Assembly (NCBI GenBank): GCA_949317995.1
Contig: OX439050.1
Location: forward strand, 47,989,777 to 48,053,776
DNA from: Acholoe squamosa
Lineage: Eukaryota; Annelida; Polychaeta; Phyllodocida; Polynoidae
Direction of reading: 5' to 3'
Length of the DNA: 64,000 nt
Below are positions 1 to 11,392 of the stretch, piece by piece; the stretch's first letter is position 1; the number at the start of each line of letters is the position of its first letter. The notes under the pieces were generated by a model that worked only from the letters and a program-made list of their open reading frames with translations, ran no database searches and had not been told where the DNA came from. A program made the position numbers and the translations under genes.

Positions 1-765
1 TTCCCTGAGTTGTACTACATGTACCGGGGGAATGGGTCATGGGTTGACCAAGAAGGATCATTGGGTAAATTGCTAATTTTGAAAAAAATCGAAATGGCCC
101 ATGTGTTTGACGTCATGCGGATAAGCAGATATATGTATAAAAAAGAAAGACAATATGTGCATAATAAGTAGCGTCACATGAATAGGATTGTTCATAAACA
201 CATTCCATATTAGTTGGATAAGTTGCTGAGTGATAGCTAGAATGATAATTAGCGGACCATGTGACCGGGTTGGCACAGGTAAGCCTGCCAAAAACAAACA
301 TACAAAGATTACTGTAGTGCACATATAATGAATGGCATGCAGTATCTGTCATGTCCATTTTATCCGGTGGAACTCTCGATTATAGAAGTTGTCATAGAAT
401 AAACTACTTCTGGATCAAGCAATCGCAGTGGGTTTGTGTATTGAAAGCAATTTCGATCTAAATCCATCCCTGCAGAAAACAGCTGCAGATGTGACAATGG
501 CGACGAGGATGGGATGACTGCCCAAACAAGATATATGCGGCAGTAAGTTCAGAGCTTTGTGCCATTGGGTATGTAGTACTGCGAGTTACTGGACTGGTGA
601 TACCCAAGAAAACTAAGACCAAGAGTGCTAGCCTTAGCACATGAAAGACATCTTGGAATTGTAGGTACTGAATAAAACCTACCGATAAAGGTCTGGTAGC
701 CAAACATGGAGAACTGGCAGAAATGTACTGCCAAGCATGCCATGGGTGTAGATCACCAGTAAACC
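1..765. other. No gene seen
   Basis: AT-rich sequence without a convincing exon, element or repeat. One weak LDL-receptor-like peptide was rejected. Confidence 0.6.
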
Positions 766-777
766 AGACCAGTCTGA

Positions 778-956
778 GTGAGTGAGTAATAGATGTTTAA
801 CGCCATTTCGACAGCTGAGGTCATATTCATGGCGAGAATGACATTACACAATTTCACAGAGGAATGTGTCGGTGCCCGCGCATATGTGCACCACACACAT
901 CTGAGGGGATAGGAAAGAGGAGATCTAGACCCTTTTAAGTGGGCTAGGGAAGCCCA
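778..956 (+). mobile_element. SINE-like element, copy 1
   Basis: Full-length ~180-bp copy: head GAGTGAGTGAGTAATAG then TTTAACGCCATTTCGACAGC, middle GCATATGTGCACCACACACAT, tail TTTTAAGTGGGCTAGGGAAG. It is flanked by a 12-bp duplication with one mismatch (766-777 AGACCAGTCTGA; 957-968 AGACCAGCCTGA). Confidence 0.9.
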
Positions 957-1328
957 AGACCAGCCTGAACCCATCAGACCAAGTATGACCATTGTGATCA
1001 GAGACCATACTGGGTACATGATAAGCCACAGGTAAATACAGTCAGGCCTGCAGGTAACCAAACCTGGAGTGATGGGGGAGTGAATTATTTTTAAATAAAG
1101 TGTTTTCTTCATAAATGGATCAATGCCCTCTATAAATAGGCCAGGGATCTGTTTGGGCTGAGGTAAAGCTGTATAAGAGGGTTCATTTTTGTTTTGTTTT
1201 ATAAATGAAGGTTGTATTGCTACTATTACTCCAATTGAGAAAACTTAGACGATCAGTGGTTCAATAAAATAAGACATTCGGAGTCTTATCAGTCTGTTTT
1301 GCCACATATATTTCACTACTCACAGAAA

Positions 1329-3864
1329 CCTAGGTGTTGGGTTCCATTATGTCCACCCATTCCAATGTATCCACCAGATCCTTCATTCTGTTTCGTCCAC
1401 CATCTTTTGTTCCAAAATGTCCGCCAAAAATTTCTTATTCCATTGTGTCCACTAGGTTTTGTTTCAAAACATCCACATTGTGTCCACCAGCTCTTGTTCT
1501 GAAATGTTCACCAAAAGCGTTGAAATTCCATTGTGTCCACCAGCTCTTGTTCCAATATCCGCAAAAATGTCAAAATTCCATTAAGTCTGTCAGGTTTTCT
1601 TCCGAAACATCCGCAAAACGTTCAAAATTCCTTTTTGTCCACTAGTTTTTAGTTCAATATGTCCACCAAAAGTGTCTAGATTCCATTCTATCCACCAGCT
1701 CTTGTTCCAAAATGTCAACAAACAGTTCCAAAGTCCATTTTACCCCCGGGGTTTAGTTCCAAATTGTCCACAAAAATGCCCAGATTCCATTGTGTCCACC
1801 AGGTTTTTTTCCGAAACGTCCGCAAAAAGTTCCAAATTGTCCACAAGCATTTGTTCCAAAATGTCCGTAAAATTGTCCACATTCCATTGTGTCCAAAATG
1901 TCCACTAACAGTGGTTAATTCCATTTTGTCCATCAAGCTTTGTTCCAAAATGTCCTCAAATTTCATTTTGTCCACAATGTTTTGTTCCAAAATGTCCGCT
2001 AATTCCATTTTGTCTGCAAATATTTAGATGCCATTCTGTCCACCAAAATTTGTTCTGTAATGTCCGCCAATTCCATATAGTCAGACATGTTCTTTTCTAA
2101 AATGATTTGATATCTGATGAGGCCTCAGTGGTTGAAATAGTCTGATAGCCACCATCAATGGTGTCCCTATAGAGGCCTATTGAGCAGGAAAAAAATTGGC
2201 CCTACCTCTGAACCCGACATCAGCACAGGTTTTGATTTTTAACTCCACTTTTTTGGTCTTGTGCATGTCAGGCTCATTTTGGTAATATGCTATATCACAG
2301 GGGATTGTTTCTGGGGACAGGTAAAAAAATCATTAAAAGTTTACAAAAAATCTTAGAAATTCTCAAAAATAAATCTCTGAAATTCTCAAAAGTTTATGGT
2401 TGGAAACAAACATTTTTTTTCTTATTTGGCCTGATATTGATGCGGTTATTGCTCTAAAACAAAAGTAGAACCTGTTTTGGGTATGCAGTTGTAGCTAAAA
2501 ATTGAGAGAGGGTCAATCTATTATTAATAGACAGATTTTCAGAACTTTCCCCACATGACCCAGTTAGAAGTGAATGATTTTTCTTTACCATGCAGTTTTG
2601 GTTGATTTTACCTCCACTATTACTACTTAAATCTTCCTTTACCAGATTATTTCAGAGCAAAGTCAGGTTATATTATAACTAATAAAGTGGTTTTCTGATG
2701 AGAAAGATTTTGTCTCAAGTTTGCAAGACTGCCAAAGAGAAAGTATATAAAAGGTATAGACTAGTTGTTTGGACTGTATGGAGAACCCAACTCAGTGTTT
2801 GGCCACAACAGAAATCTAAGAGTTTAAGAGAATTTTGAGGAAGTTACAGGGTGCTCAAAATTGGTAAAAAATTGGCCCAAACTACGCATAAATGCGTAAT
2901 CAGTAAAGGAAGACTTAAAAGTTAGTAGAGTTTCTGTGGTTCGCAGCTATATAGCTATATCAGAAACAACAGTCTAAAAATATCCTAAATAGCCTATTTA
3001 CATCCATCAATCATGACTTTCTTGGAATGTTAAAAAAATCAGACCATTTCAACCAGTGAGTGCTCATCAGATATTAAATCATTTTAGAAGAGAACCTGGC
3101 TGACTATTTGGAATTGGCAGAATTTTAGAACAAATTTTAGTGGACAGAATGGCATCTAAATATTTGCAGACAAAATAGAATTAGCGGACGTTTTGGAACA
3201 AAACGTGTACAAAATGGAATTTGAGGACATTTTGGAACAAAGCTTGATGGACAAAATGGAATTAACCACTGTTAGTGACACAATGGAATGTGGACAATTT
3301 TGTGGTCATTTTGGAACAAATGTCTGTGGACAAAGTGGAATTTGGAACTTTTTACGGACGTTTTGGAACAAAACCTGGTGGACACAATAGAATCTGGGGA
3401 TTTTTGCGGACAATTTGGAACCAAACCCCGGGGACAAAATGGACTCTGGAACTGTTTGTGGACATTTTGGAACAAAACCTAGTGACACAATGGAATTAGG
3501 ACATTTTTGCGGACATTTTGGAACAAGAGCTGGTGGATAGAATGGAATCTGGACACTTTTGGTGGACATACTGGACCAAAAAGTGGTGGAGAAAATGAAA
3601 TTTTGAACCTTTTGTGGATGTTTCGGAAGAAAACCTGGTAGACACAATGGGACTGAGATTTTTCGCGGATATTTTTGAACAAGAGCTGTTGGACACAATG
3701 GAATTTTGACACTTTTGGTGGACGTTTTAGGACAAAACCTGGTGGACACAATGGTATAAGTAAATTTTGGCGGACATTTTGAAACAAAAGATGGTGGACA
3801 GAATGGAATTAAGTATCTGGCAGATACATTGGAATGGGTGGGCATAATGGAACCAAACACTAGG
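1329..3864. mobile_element. Foldback-like element, 2.5 kb, arms made of degenerate tandem repeats
   Basis: A left arm (about 1,329-2,143) and a right arm (about 3,037-3,864) are inverted copies. Each consists of many degenerate units of the form CCATTGTGTCCACCAGSTYTTGTTCCAAAATGTCCGC (written in parts: CCATTGTGTCCACCAG, then TTGTTCCAAAATGTCCGC). The outer ends match as CCTAGGTGTTGGGTTCC / CCTAGTGTTTGGTTCC, the inner ends as ATCTGATGAG...GTTGAAAT. The ~900-bp centre shows weaker inverted similarity and no coding frame. Long inverted ends built of short repeats are the definition of Foldback elements. Open frames within the arms (up to 205 codons) are by-products of the repeat. CACAG occurs just outside both ends (1,321-1,325; 3,867-3,871) but not flush, so no target duplication is claimed. 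Confidence 0.85.
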
Positions 3865-3939
3865 CCCACAGGCCTCTCATTCCATACAACATACCGCAGT
3901 GGTCCGTATAAGCACCCAGGCACTCATTGATTTAATCCT

Positions 3940-4130
3940 CACTGTACCCCCAGTGCTTATACGAGACAGGCACTTATTTGAATACTGCTTTTAGTGCTTA
4001 AGAGTAAACCCCCGGCGCTTTTTCGAGACCGGCACTTATTTGAATACTGCTTTTTGTGCTTAAGAGTAAACCCCTGGCGCTTTTTCGAGACCTGCACTTA
4101 TTTGAGAGCCCAGTGCATAAACAAGCTATT
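3940..4130. repeat. 62-bp tandem repeat, ~2.5 units, dispersed family
   Basis: Units contain GTAAACCCCCGGCGCTTTTT and CGAGACCGGCACTTATTTGA. It ends in TTACGGTAGTG, as does the MITE at 31,024-31,261. A further fragment (CCCCCAGCGCTTAATCGAGA) is at 63,948-63,985. Confidence 0.7.
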
Positions 4131-4160
4131 ACGGTAGTGTTTTCCCTCCTTTCTACAAGT

Positions 4161-4235
4161 TGTAGTTCTCGCCATGAATATGACCTTAGCTGTCGGAATG
4201 GTGTTAAACATTTATCACTCACTCACTCACTCACC
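4161..4235 (-). mobile_element. SINE-like element, copy 2, truncated
   Basis: Only the first ~75 bp of the element (head through GGTCATATTCATGGCGAGAA), in minus orientation. The flanking 13-bp duplication is exact: CCTTTCTACAAGT at 4,148-4,160 and 4,236-4,248, so the copy was inserted already short. Confidence 0.9.
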
Positions 4236-4248
4236 CCTTTCTACAAGT

Positions 4249-5548
4249 CGTTCTCTAAGTATTGCATAAACATGACGTACACAGTGGTGATATTAAATCC
4301 AAAGGTTAACATCGACTCATTCTGTTATTTTTAGCAGACATACTATTTTCAGCATAAAGCTCATGTGTTCCAAATCTCATATATCCTTTATATGAGTGAG
4401 GACATTGAACTGTTGAAGCCCATAACATGAGAGTACAATTTTTTGCATCTCATGCCACTGAGAATATGACTGTTGAATCCACCAGGGATCCTCATAAAAC
4501 TGAACAGAGAACCACTGCAATTGTATTACAGTGAACCAGAGTAGGCTTTACAAGAATACCCAGGTGGGAGTACGATGGTACAAGAAATCACTGTGAAAAG
4601 AACGAAGGATCTCTGGCAGCTTTTGGACAATGATTCTGCTGTTATTTTGACGACTTCTATTTACAACGGTGCTTATCTCTTTTCTTGTGTTCTGAAGTCT
4701 GCTGACCCCACAGAAGATCATCATAAATGATGTACACATGGTATTTCATTGTGTACCATATAGAATGTCTGGCTAGCATTTGGTCTATGTAGGAAATGCA
4801 TTGAACTGATGTATAGCTGTATCTGTTTTAATCAAACTGACTTGTTCTCTCTTATATGTTTATTACATCGCTTGCTGGAGATACAGAAAGATATCTAGAA
4901 TTTCTATATACCCTTAATAATATTATTATACAAGAGACTTGGAATGTGAATGAGGGAAAACCTCTTGCTGTAAGAATTCAATTTGTTATAATGAATGCAT
5001 GCTCTGTCTTTTTATATAGACGCTCTTTGATAGCAAATCATATTGAAATCTACGGTGAAATAGGTTAAAATAACAGGACCAACAACAGGAAAACATAAAC
5101 AGGACCAACATAATCTCCATTGATGTCTATTGTTTTGTAAGAATAATTTATTTCCCACAGAAAACTGAGTTGGGCGACTCCTGACATTATCTGATTATAG
5201 CTGAACAAACTGCCACCTAAATGCTGAGAGATAGAGCCCTGGACCCCAATTCCGGACAGACCCTAATTCCAGACACCCTGGCTAGAACAGCCAATTGATA
5301 ACTGATTGATACTAATCAAATATATCAACTACTTCAGATATAATAGGTTTTCATCAGAAGACATGAATAAACGTGTGGTTGTCATATGCTGAGGTTCAGG
5401 TGAATGCATAAAATGATTCTAACTAACCACCCAAGTAAGCCTGGACTCTCTGTTTATGGATAATATGGTGCCTAGAATGCTATAGAAGCTCAAACATTAA
5501 GTATCAAAATAATTATGCATCCATCAAAAACCATAAAATGTGTTATTT
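4249..5548. other. No gene seen
   Basis: Between SINE-like copies 2 and 3; only short open frames without family motifs or matched splice sites. Confidence 0.6.
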
Positions 5549-5561
5549 GTAGGAGTTTTGA

Positions 5562-5884
5562 GAGTGAGTGAGTAATAGATGTTTAACGCCATTTCGACAT
5601 CTAAGGTCATATTCATGGCGAGAACAACATTACACAATTTCACAGAGGGATGTGTTGGTGCCCGCGCATATGTGCACCATACACATCCTGAGGGGATAGA
5701 AAAGAGGAGAAATAGACCCTTTTAAGTGGGCTAGGGAAGCCCAATTGAATGAAGATGAAGGTCAGGGGATAAGAGGACAGAAAAAGGGAGACCAGACCCC
5801 TTTTAAAAATGGGTTGGGGAGACCCGCTGAGTGGATAGGAAAGAAGAGAAAAAGACCCTTTTAAGTGGGCTAGGGAAGCCCGTA
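5562..5884 (+). mobile_element. SINE-like element, copy 3, long variant
   Basis: Head and middle as in copy 1, but the tail module ending AAGTGGGCTAGGGAAGCCC appears three times in diverged form (ends near 5,741, 5,833 and 5,881). Exact 13-bp duplication GTAGGAGTTTTGA at 5,549-5,561 and 5,885-5,897. Confidence 0.9.
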
Positions 5885-6492
5885 GTAGGAGTTTTGACAT
5901 TGAAATAAATACTATTACATTTCATGAATGACCTTACCTAACACTAAACCACCTGATTCAGGACACCCTTCTATATATTTATATGGATGAATACTGGGTT
6001 TATTATAGTATATCTGTCTATCATATGAATTCAATTCTATATCAGTAACATCATGGATTAATTCACAAATGACAAATACTGCCTGGGCAGTCATATACTA
6101 ATCACCAGATCTTATAGACCCCCCTCCCCTTAATACTAACCAGGAATGACGTATGTTGAACCCAGAGAAAGTGCTTGTATAGATGATCTTGTAGGATGAC
6201 AAATCCCAAAGAAAATCTTATCTTTTTTTACATTTTATCAAAAGGATAATTTCCCATTAGGGGCATGTGTGCGGTATTGGGGGCCATCTTGACATATTCA
6301 ATGACCCATAATTCACAATGAAAATATTACCTATAAGAAAATTGTTCTGATAGGTGTTAAAATAGATAGGTACCCATAATATATCAAAAGTTGGAGATAA
6401 TCAGACAGAATCAAACACAGGCAACCACTAACTGTCCGGAAATTGGGTCTTTTCCTCTAGATATGTATGTGTGTGATGGTGGGGGGACTTAC

Positions 6493-6771
6493 CATCGTAT
6501 AGAGCTCCCAAACCACGGTACGTAGCAAATCCCTACTGGAGACTCCCTGACGTAGCAGCCCCCTCACGTCACCCCTCAGCTGCTCCAGGGTCAGTACCCA
6601 CCTCTCACCCCTACAGCAGCGCGCACACGGCCATGGCTCTGTCACCATGTCCTCCAGGGCTTGCAGGGCGCTGGACAGGCGCTCCAGGGTGCTCCTGGAG
6701 GCGGTGGTCAGTGGTAGTTTGGTGATGGTGAGGAGGGCGGTGGCAACCAGGGAGATGACCCCCGCCCTGGT
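6493..6771 (-). CDS. GC-rich exon of an unidentified gene
   Basis: 279 nt (93 codons, phase 0 both ends) between a GCCCCAG acceptor and a consensus ATG|GTAAGT donor. Base use is much richer in GC than its surroundings and biased as in real coding sequence. The product is leucine-rich and helical (AGVISLVATALLTITKLPLT, then TLERLSSALQALEDMV), with a CARCC cysteine cluster and VSSRDLLRTVVWELYTM at the end. I do not recognise the family. The open frame extends upstream to about 6,940 without a stop, so the 5' border is uncertain. No partner exon was identified on either side. Confidence 0.65.
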
Positions 6772-8040
6772 CTGGGGCGTCCATGTCAATGTAAGCAACA
6801 TGATGGTGGAGAAGTGAACTTCAACAAAGCTGCCCTGAATAACTTTTCGATCTTCAAGTTGACTGTCCTCCAGTGCGAGTGGCCATTTACTTCTACTAAG
6901 GGTGTCGAGATAACAGCTATCAGCGGTCTATCAGGATGGGTGCTATTAATCCACTAGAGAAGCAAGAGGTAATTGACAGGGAATTATTTAATTCGTCTAG
7001 AATCTATCCAGTCAATGATCCATGGCGCCCTAAATGCCTCACAGTCAACAATGCTGAAGCAGCGTTCACAAAGCAATGGGTGTTCTTTTTCTTTGAGATC
7101 TAACTCACCATCCTAAATAAATAGTCCTATGTATCACCATCATAACAATATCATTTAAAACAAATCGAAAAAAGAAAGCATCCAAGGAAATTCCCCACAA
7201 GTTATTCCTCAAGGTCAGATGAGTTGTAGAGTATATCTTCACAGATGTTATCAGAGCTGCTCATTCCTTTAGTACAAGAGTAGGAGCAGCTCAGTGATAG
7301 ATCAAAAGGTGTGAGTAGCTCACTCCATGTTGATGGGGTATTGCCTCCAGATCTTCACTAACTCCAATCACTGTGTCCTGTCTGCAGCGCCTTTTTGCTG
7401 TCCTCAAAGCACACTCGGTGGAAGCAGTGTGAAAGTTGCAGTAGTGACTCGGCCCTGTGTCTCACTGAGCGTGCTGGGTAAGGTATGGTGGGAGGGGCTA
7501 CTGTCCTGACGGTCAGTTTATACCTGCCTCTACGGCCCACCTACACTCACTACACGTGGTTGCTGGTTTACTAAGGGCTGAGCAACTCCATATAAGAGCA
7601 ACTCACCGTGCCAGATGTCTTGCTCGTGGTGCTGGGACTGCTCAGGAATGTCGTTGCATGGCCTATTGTCCACATACTCAATGCTTAGCCGTCATTCAAA
7701 AGCCACAAATAAGATTAATGCATTATGTCTTTCCATTGATCTCATACTAAATGATAAACAGCTGTTTCACCTGGATTTACCTCATAATCATTTTCAAAGG
7801 CCAATTCAGGAGGAAACATTTAGTGTCTCTATGTGTGAATATTCTTCATTAACCTCCTTAATCACGCCCATTTACTTGAAAATCTCAAGGCGTTCACAAA
7901 ATTATGTGCACAAGATATGTAGCTTTCTCTTATGTGGTCTTGTGACCAAAGGCATTTTTTATCTGAATTAAATTCCAAATTAAGTGCCTATAAGATTATT
8001 TGATCGTTCTCTCCTAATGGTTATTGAACTTCAGCCACTT
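6772..8040. other. Weakly coding-like stretch upstream of the GC-rich exon
   Basis: Minus-strand 7,358-7,540 (YKLTVRTVAPPTIPYPARSV ...) has GC-richer, coding-like composition but no clean acceptor/donor pair; it might be an upstream exon of the gene at 6,493. Otherwise nothing seen. Confidence 0.25.
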
Positions 8041-8557
8041 CCAAAGTAATGCACCCAGTCCCTTACCAAAGTAATGCACCCGGTCCCTTACCAAAGTGAT
8101 GCACTCAGACCCTTACCAAAGTGATGCACTCAGACCCTTATCAAAGTGGTGCATCGAGTCCCTTACCAAAGCGATATACCCAGTCCCTTATCAAAGTGAT
8201 GCACTCAGACCCTTATCAAAGTGGTGCATCCAGTCCCTTACCAAAGTGGTGCACCCAATCCCTTACCAAAGTGATGCACCCAGTCCCTAACGAAAGTGAT
8301 GCATCATATCCTTTACCAAAGTGGTGCATCCTGTCCCTTACCAAAGTGATGCACTCAATCCCTTATCAAAGTGATACACCCAATCCCTTACCAAAGTGGT
8401 GCATCCAGTCCCTTACCAAAGTGATACACTCAATCCCTTATCAAAGTGATACACCAAATCCCTTACCAAAGTGATGCATCCAGTCCCTTATCAAAGTGGT
8501 GCACTTAGACCCTTACCAAAGTGATGCACTCTGTCCCTTGCCAAAGTGATGCACCCT
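8041..8557. repeat. 26-bp minisatellite, ~20 units
   Basis: Unit CCAAAGTGATGCACCCAGTC plus CCTTAC, with variants GTGGTGCATC, GTGATACACC and CAGACCC. Open frames here are artefacts of the repeat. Confidence 0.95.
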
Positions 8558-9288
8558 ATCTAGGCAAAATAACGTGAGAGTTTCCGAGATCAGAACTGAT
8601 ATGACCTTGTGTATAGGTATGAAACCTCACTATAGCATAGAATATGTAAAACATCCAGATGTACGACTGATTGAAAATACTCCTTGAAAATCTGAAGGCA
8701 TTTACTACAGTTGCACTTCATAGAAAAAGGCTTTTATGAAGGTCTGTGCATGTACAAGATTAGTAGCTTAGTGTCATTCAGTCTTGTGATCAGGAGCCTT
8801 TTGTCTGAAGCAAGTTCTATATATTATAGTGCCTTTATGACTATTTCACATGGAGGTGCATTCTGTCCTAGGGGTTATTGAACCGGATTCCCTACACTGT
8901 AAAAAGGAAATGTCATCGAAATAACGATGGAATCCTCGTCCCAAAGCTGCCAGAAATCTCTAGTAATGTCCATAGAGATTCCTTGTACATTGGGTAACAC
9001 TGTACTGCCACCTGGGGCTTATTATAAAAACTTCACTACTTCACTGCATTGTGATTATGGTAATTCAATGTTCAGTGATCTCTGATAGATTCAGCAGTTA
9101 TCTTTAGAGTGTATGCAGGTTAGTCACTTCCAAAGTGTAGGGCTGATTGGTGGATTGGAGGTGCTCTATAACACTATTAACAGGGATCATGTGCCAGGGA
9201 CTAAACTAGAATAAGTCCATAAGGTTTGGGCCCTCTAATTTAGAAGCTTTGGTGGCGATGGTATAGAATTAACTATTTTAGCATCCTT

Positions 9289-9470
9289 CAGTGAGTGAGC
9301 AATAAATGTTTAACGCCATTTCGACAGCTAAGGTCATATCCATGGCGAGAATTACATTACACAATTTCACAGGGGAATGTGTCAGTGCCCGCACATATGT
9401 GCACCACACACATCCCGAGGGGATAGGAAAGAGGAGAAATAGACCCTTTTAAGTGGGCTAGGGAGGCCCG
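9289..9470 (+). mobile_element. SINE-like element, copy 4 (first of a tandem pair)
   Basis: Full-length copy with a CAGTGAGTGAGCAATAAATG head. AGCATCCTT lies immediately before it (9,280-9,288) and again after it (9,471-9,479), where the next copy starts. Confidence 0.9.
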
Positions 9471-9479
9471 AGCATCCTT

Positions 9480-9659
9480 AAGTGAGTGAGCAATAAATGT
9501 TTAACGCCATTTCGACAGCTAAGGTCATATTCATGGTGAGAACTACATTACACAATTTCAGAGAAATGTGTCAGTGCCCGCGCATATGTGCACCACACAC
9601 ATCCTGAGGGGATAGGAAAGAGGAGAAACAGACCCTTTTAAGTGGGCTAGGGAAGCCCG
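9480..9659 (+). mobile_element. SINE-like element, copy 5 (second of a tandem pair)
   Basis: Full-length copy starting 10 bp after copy 4, flanked by AGCATCCTT (9,471-9,479) and TTCATCCTT (9,660-9,668). Confidence 0.9.
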
Positions 9660-10242
9660 TTCATCCTTTAAAAGGAACTGCTAGTCTGGTTACAAGAATC
9701 GACTATTAAGCCTACAAGTAGACAAATGCATTGAAACATTCTTTACTAATCTTACGCCATCTTTATTCATCTATTAGGATAGTAGTCATAGTCCCTACTG
9801 TGGCTTTATTGCTGCTAGGTCAATACATTCCTCAACTGGAGATTAGTTTTTGATGAAGAGAAACAGGAGAAATGCACATTGTACAATTAGTGAGGGGGAT
9901 TTAGAGCAGTCCGCCCACTATTTATTAAACAAGGAAAACATGGAACACACTTAGTAGCATATCTCCCGGTGATTTATTTATTCTTCCAGTCTGTGCATAT
10001 TGTGTAACTGTGAGAGTAGTTACAATTCTAATCATGGACTTCACTAGTATTCAACGGCCATTGCACTACATGTACACATTCACATGCTTATATTATGATA
10101 GGACCAGGAGGCTATTTCAGAATGTACCAACATGTACCACTACTATTTGAAACCTGCCAAATATTAATGAGTGACCATAAATGCCTTCCTATGACTGCTT
10201 TGTACATTGTGTATATAAAAGGATTTGGTAGGGCTCCAGTAG

Positions 10243-10432
10243 CAGGGGTGTCAGAAGCAACGTGACTTTGGGTGGGTGGCAGAGCCTTGAGCAGGAATTG
10301 TAAGCAATCCTAAGAAGTGTATACTGGTTTCCTAATATTTTTGGAGGGGGAGGGGGACATGTCCTGTGCCCCGCCCTCACGTATGAGTTGGCAAGTATGG
10401 AACCCTGCCCCCCCCCTGTTGCTACACCCCTG
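10243..10432. mobile_element. hAT-like MITE
   Basis: 190 bp with inverted ends CAGGGGTGTCAGAAGCAAC / CAGGGGTGTAGCAACAGG and a flush AGTAG duplication (10,238-10,242; 10,433-10,437). CAGGGGTGT ends are common in hAT elements; a 5-bp rather than 8-bp duplication is less usual for them. No coding sequence. Confidence 0.65.
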
Positions 10433-11392
10433 AGTAGCAATGTGAATATATGTATTAGTAGTCACTAGGCCTAATGTAGCCTAGGCATCCTAATGAGTTA
10501 TATTGAGAAATTTCACTATGTTTTGATCATTTTCTTCATTAGTCCATTCTGCAATACGCTCCTGGGGAAGCGGAATCCGATGATTTCTCTCCTGGTTTGA
10601 CATAATAGAATGGAGAAACACTTAATAAGCGGAAATTGGGGAATGTTCTCCCCATGGGCAATGGTCTTAATGAACATCCTGTTGTTACTGCTATCAATAT
10701 AATTATAGAATTCATATTTAATAGTGATAATATATAATACTACTCCCAACATCTCGTAACAAAGCAATCCATGATGATGCGTACAATGCTTCTTATTGTA
10801 TGGGAATTGAGTACCATGAACAAAATCGTGGGGGGGTGGGGTCTTTTAGCAATGTAATGTATAGTGCCCATGTCAAATACCCATTGGGCTTCCAAGTCCG
10901 CCATATGCTGCCATCAGCTAAACCAAATCGAGCTTAGAAATTAGTCTGATTTAAAAAGCATGATTATAGAGGTGTCCTATGGTTAAAGTTTTCAGGTAGA
11001 CTCCATTTAAGAATCACCTTAAAATGAGACTCTTGTATCAAGGTCCCGGATCACTGATCACTGGTTTACTTTCATCTATCGTTTATTTCTTGGTATGTAC
11101 TAAATCAATTGCATCTGACCAATTAGTTTATTTAACAATTATGTAATAAGAGCATTTATCAGCCTTTATGCCCGGTATCGTAATTACCTCTGGCGTCACT
11201 GTAATTTGAAACTTTTATGAAATGCTTGCAAGATTTATTATTGTGTGAAGAGTTGTCTGACAACATTTTTGTATCTTTGAACCTTATTTCTGATCACTGT
11301 GTTTTGATTGTTATCTTTTGTTCCCAAAACTTTCATGTTTTTTTTCCGGGTTGGTCTCTGGAGTTTCATACATGTTGTGTTTTGGGAGTTGA

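Noticed and set aside
455-530. Plus-strand peptide SIPAENSCRCDNGDEDGM resembling an LDL-receptor class A repeat.
   Set aside because: Too few cysteines at the right spacing, no splice borders, no neighbouring repeats.
1321-3871. CACAG as target duplication of the foldback element.
   Set aside because: The two copies are not flush with the matched ends and five bases are too few to be sure.
3306-3923. A 205-codon minus-strand open frame, the longest in the window.
   Set aside because: It is a translation of the tandem units in the right arm of the foldback element; proline/serine/valine-rich periodic text without coding signals.
8121-8474. 117-codon repetitive open frame.
   Set aside because: Follows the 26-bp minisatellite exactly; units shift frame every repeat.
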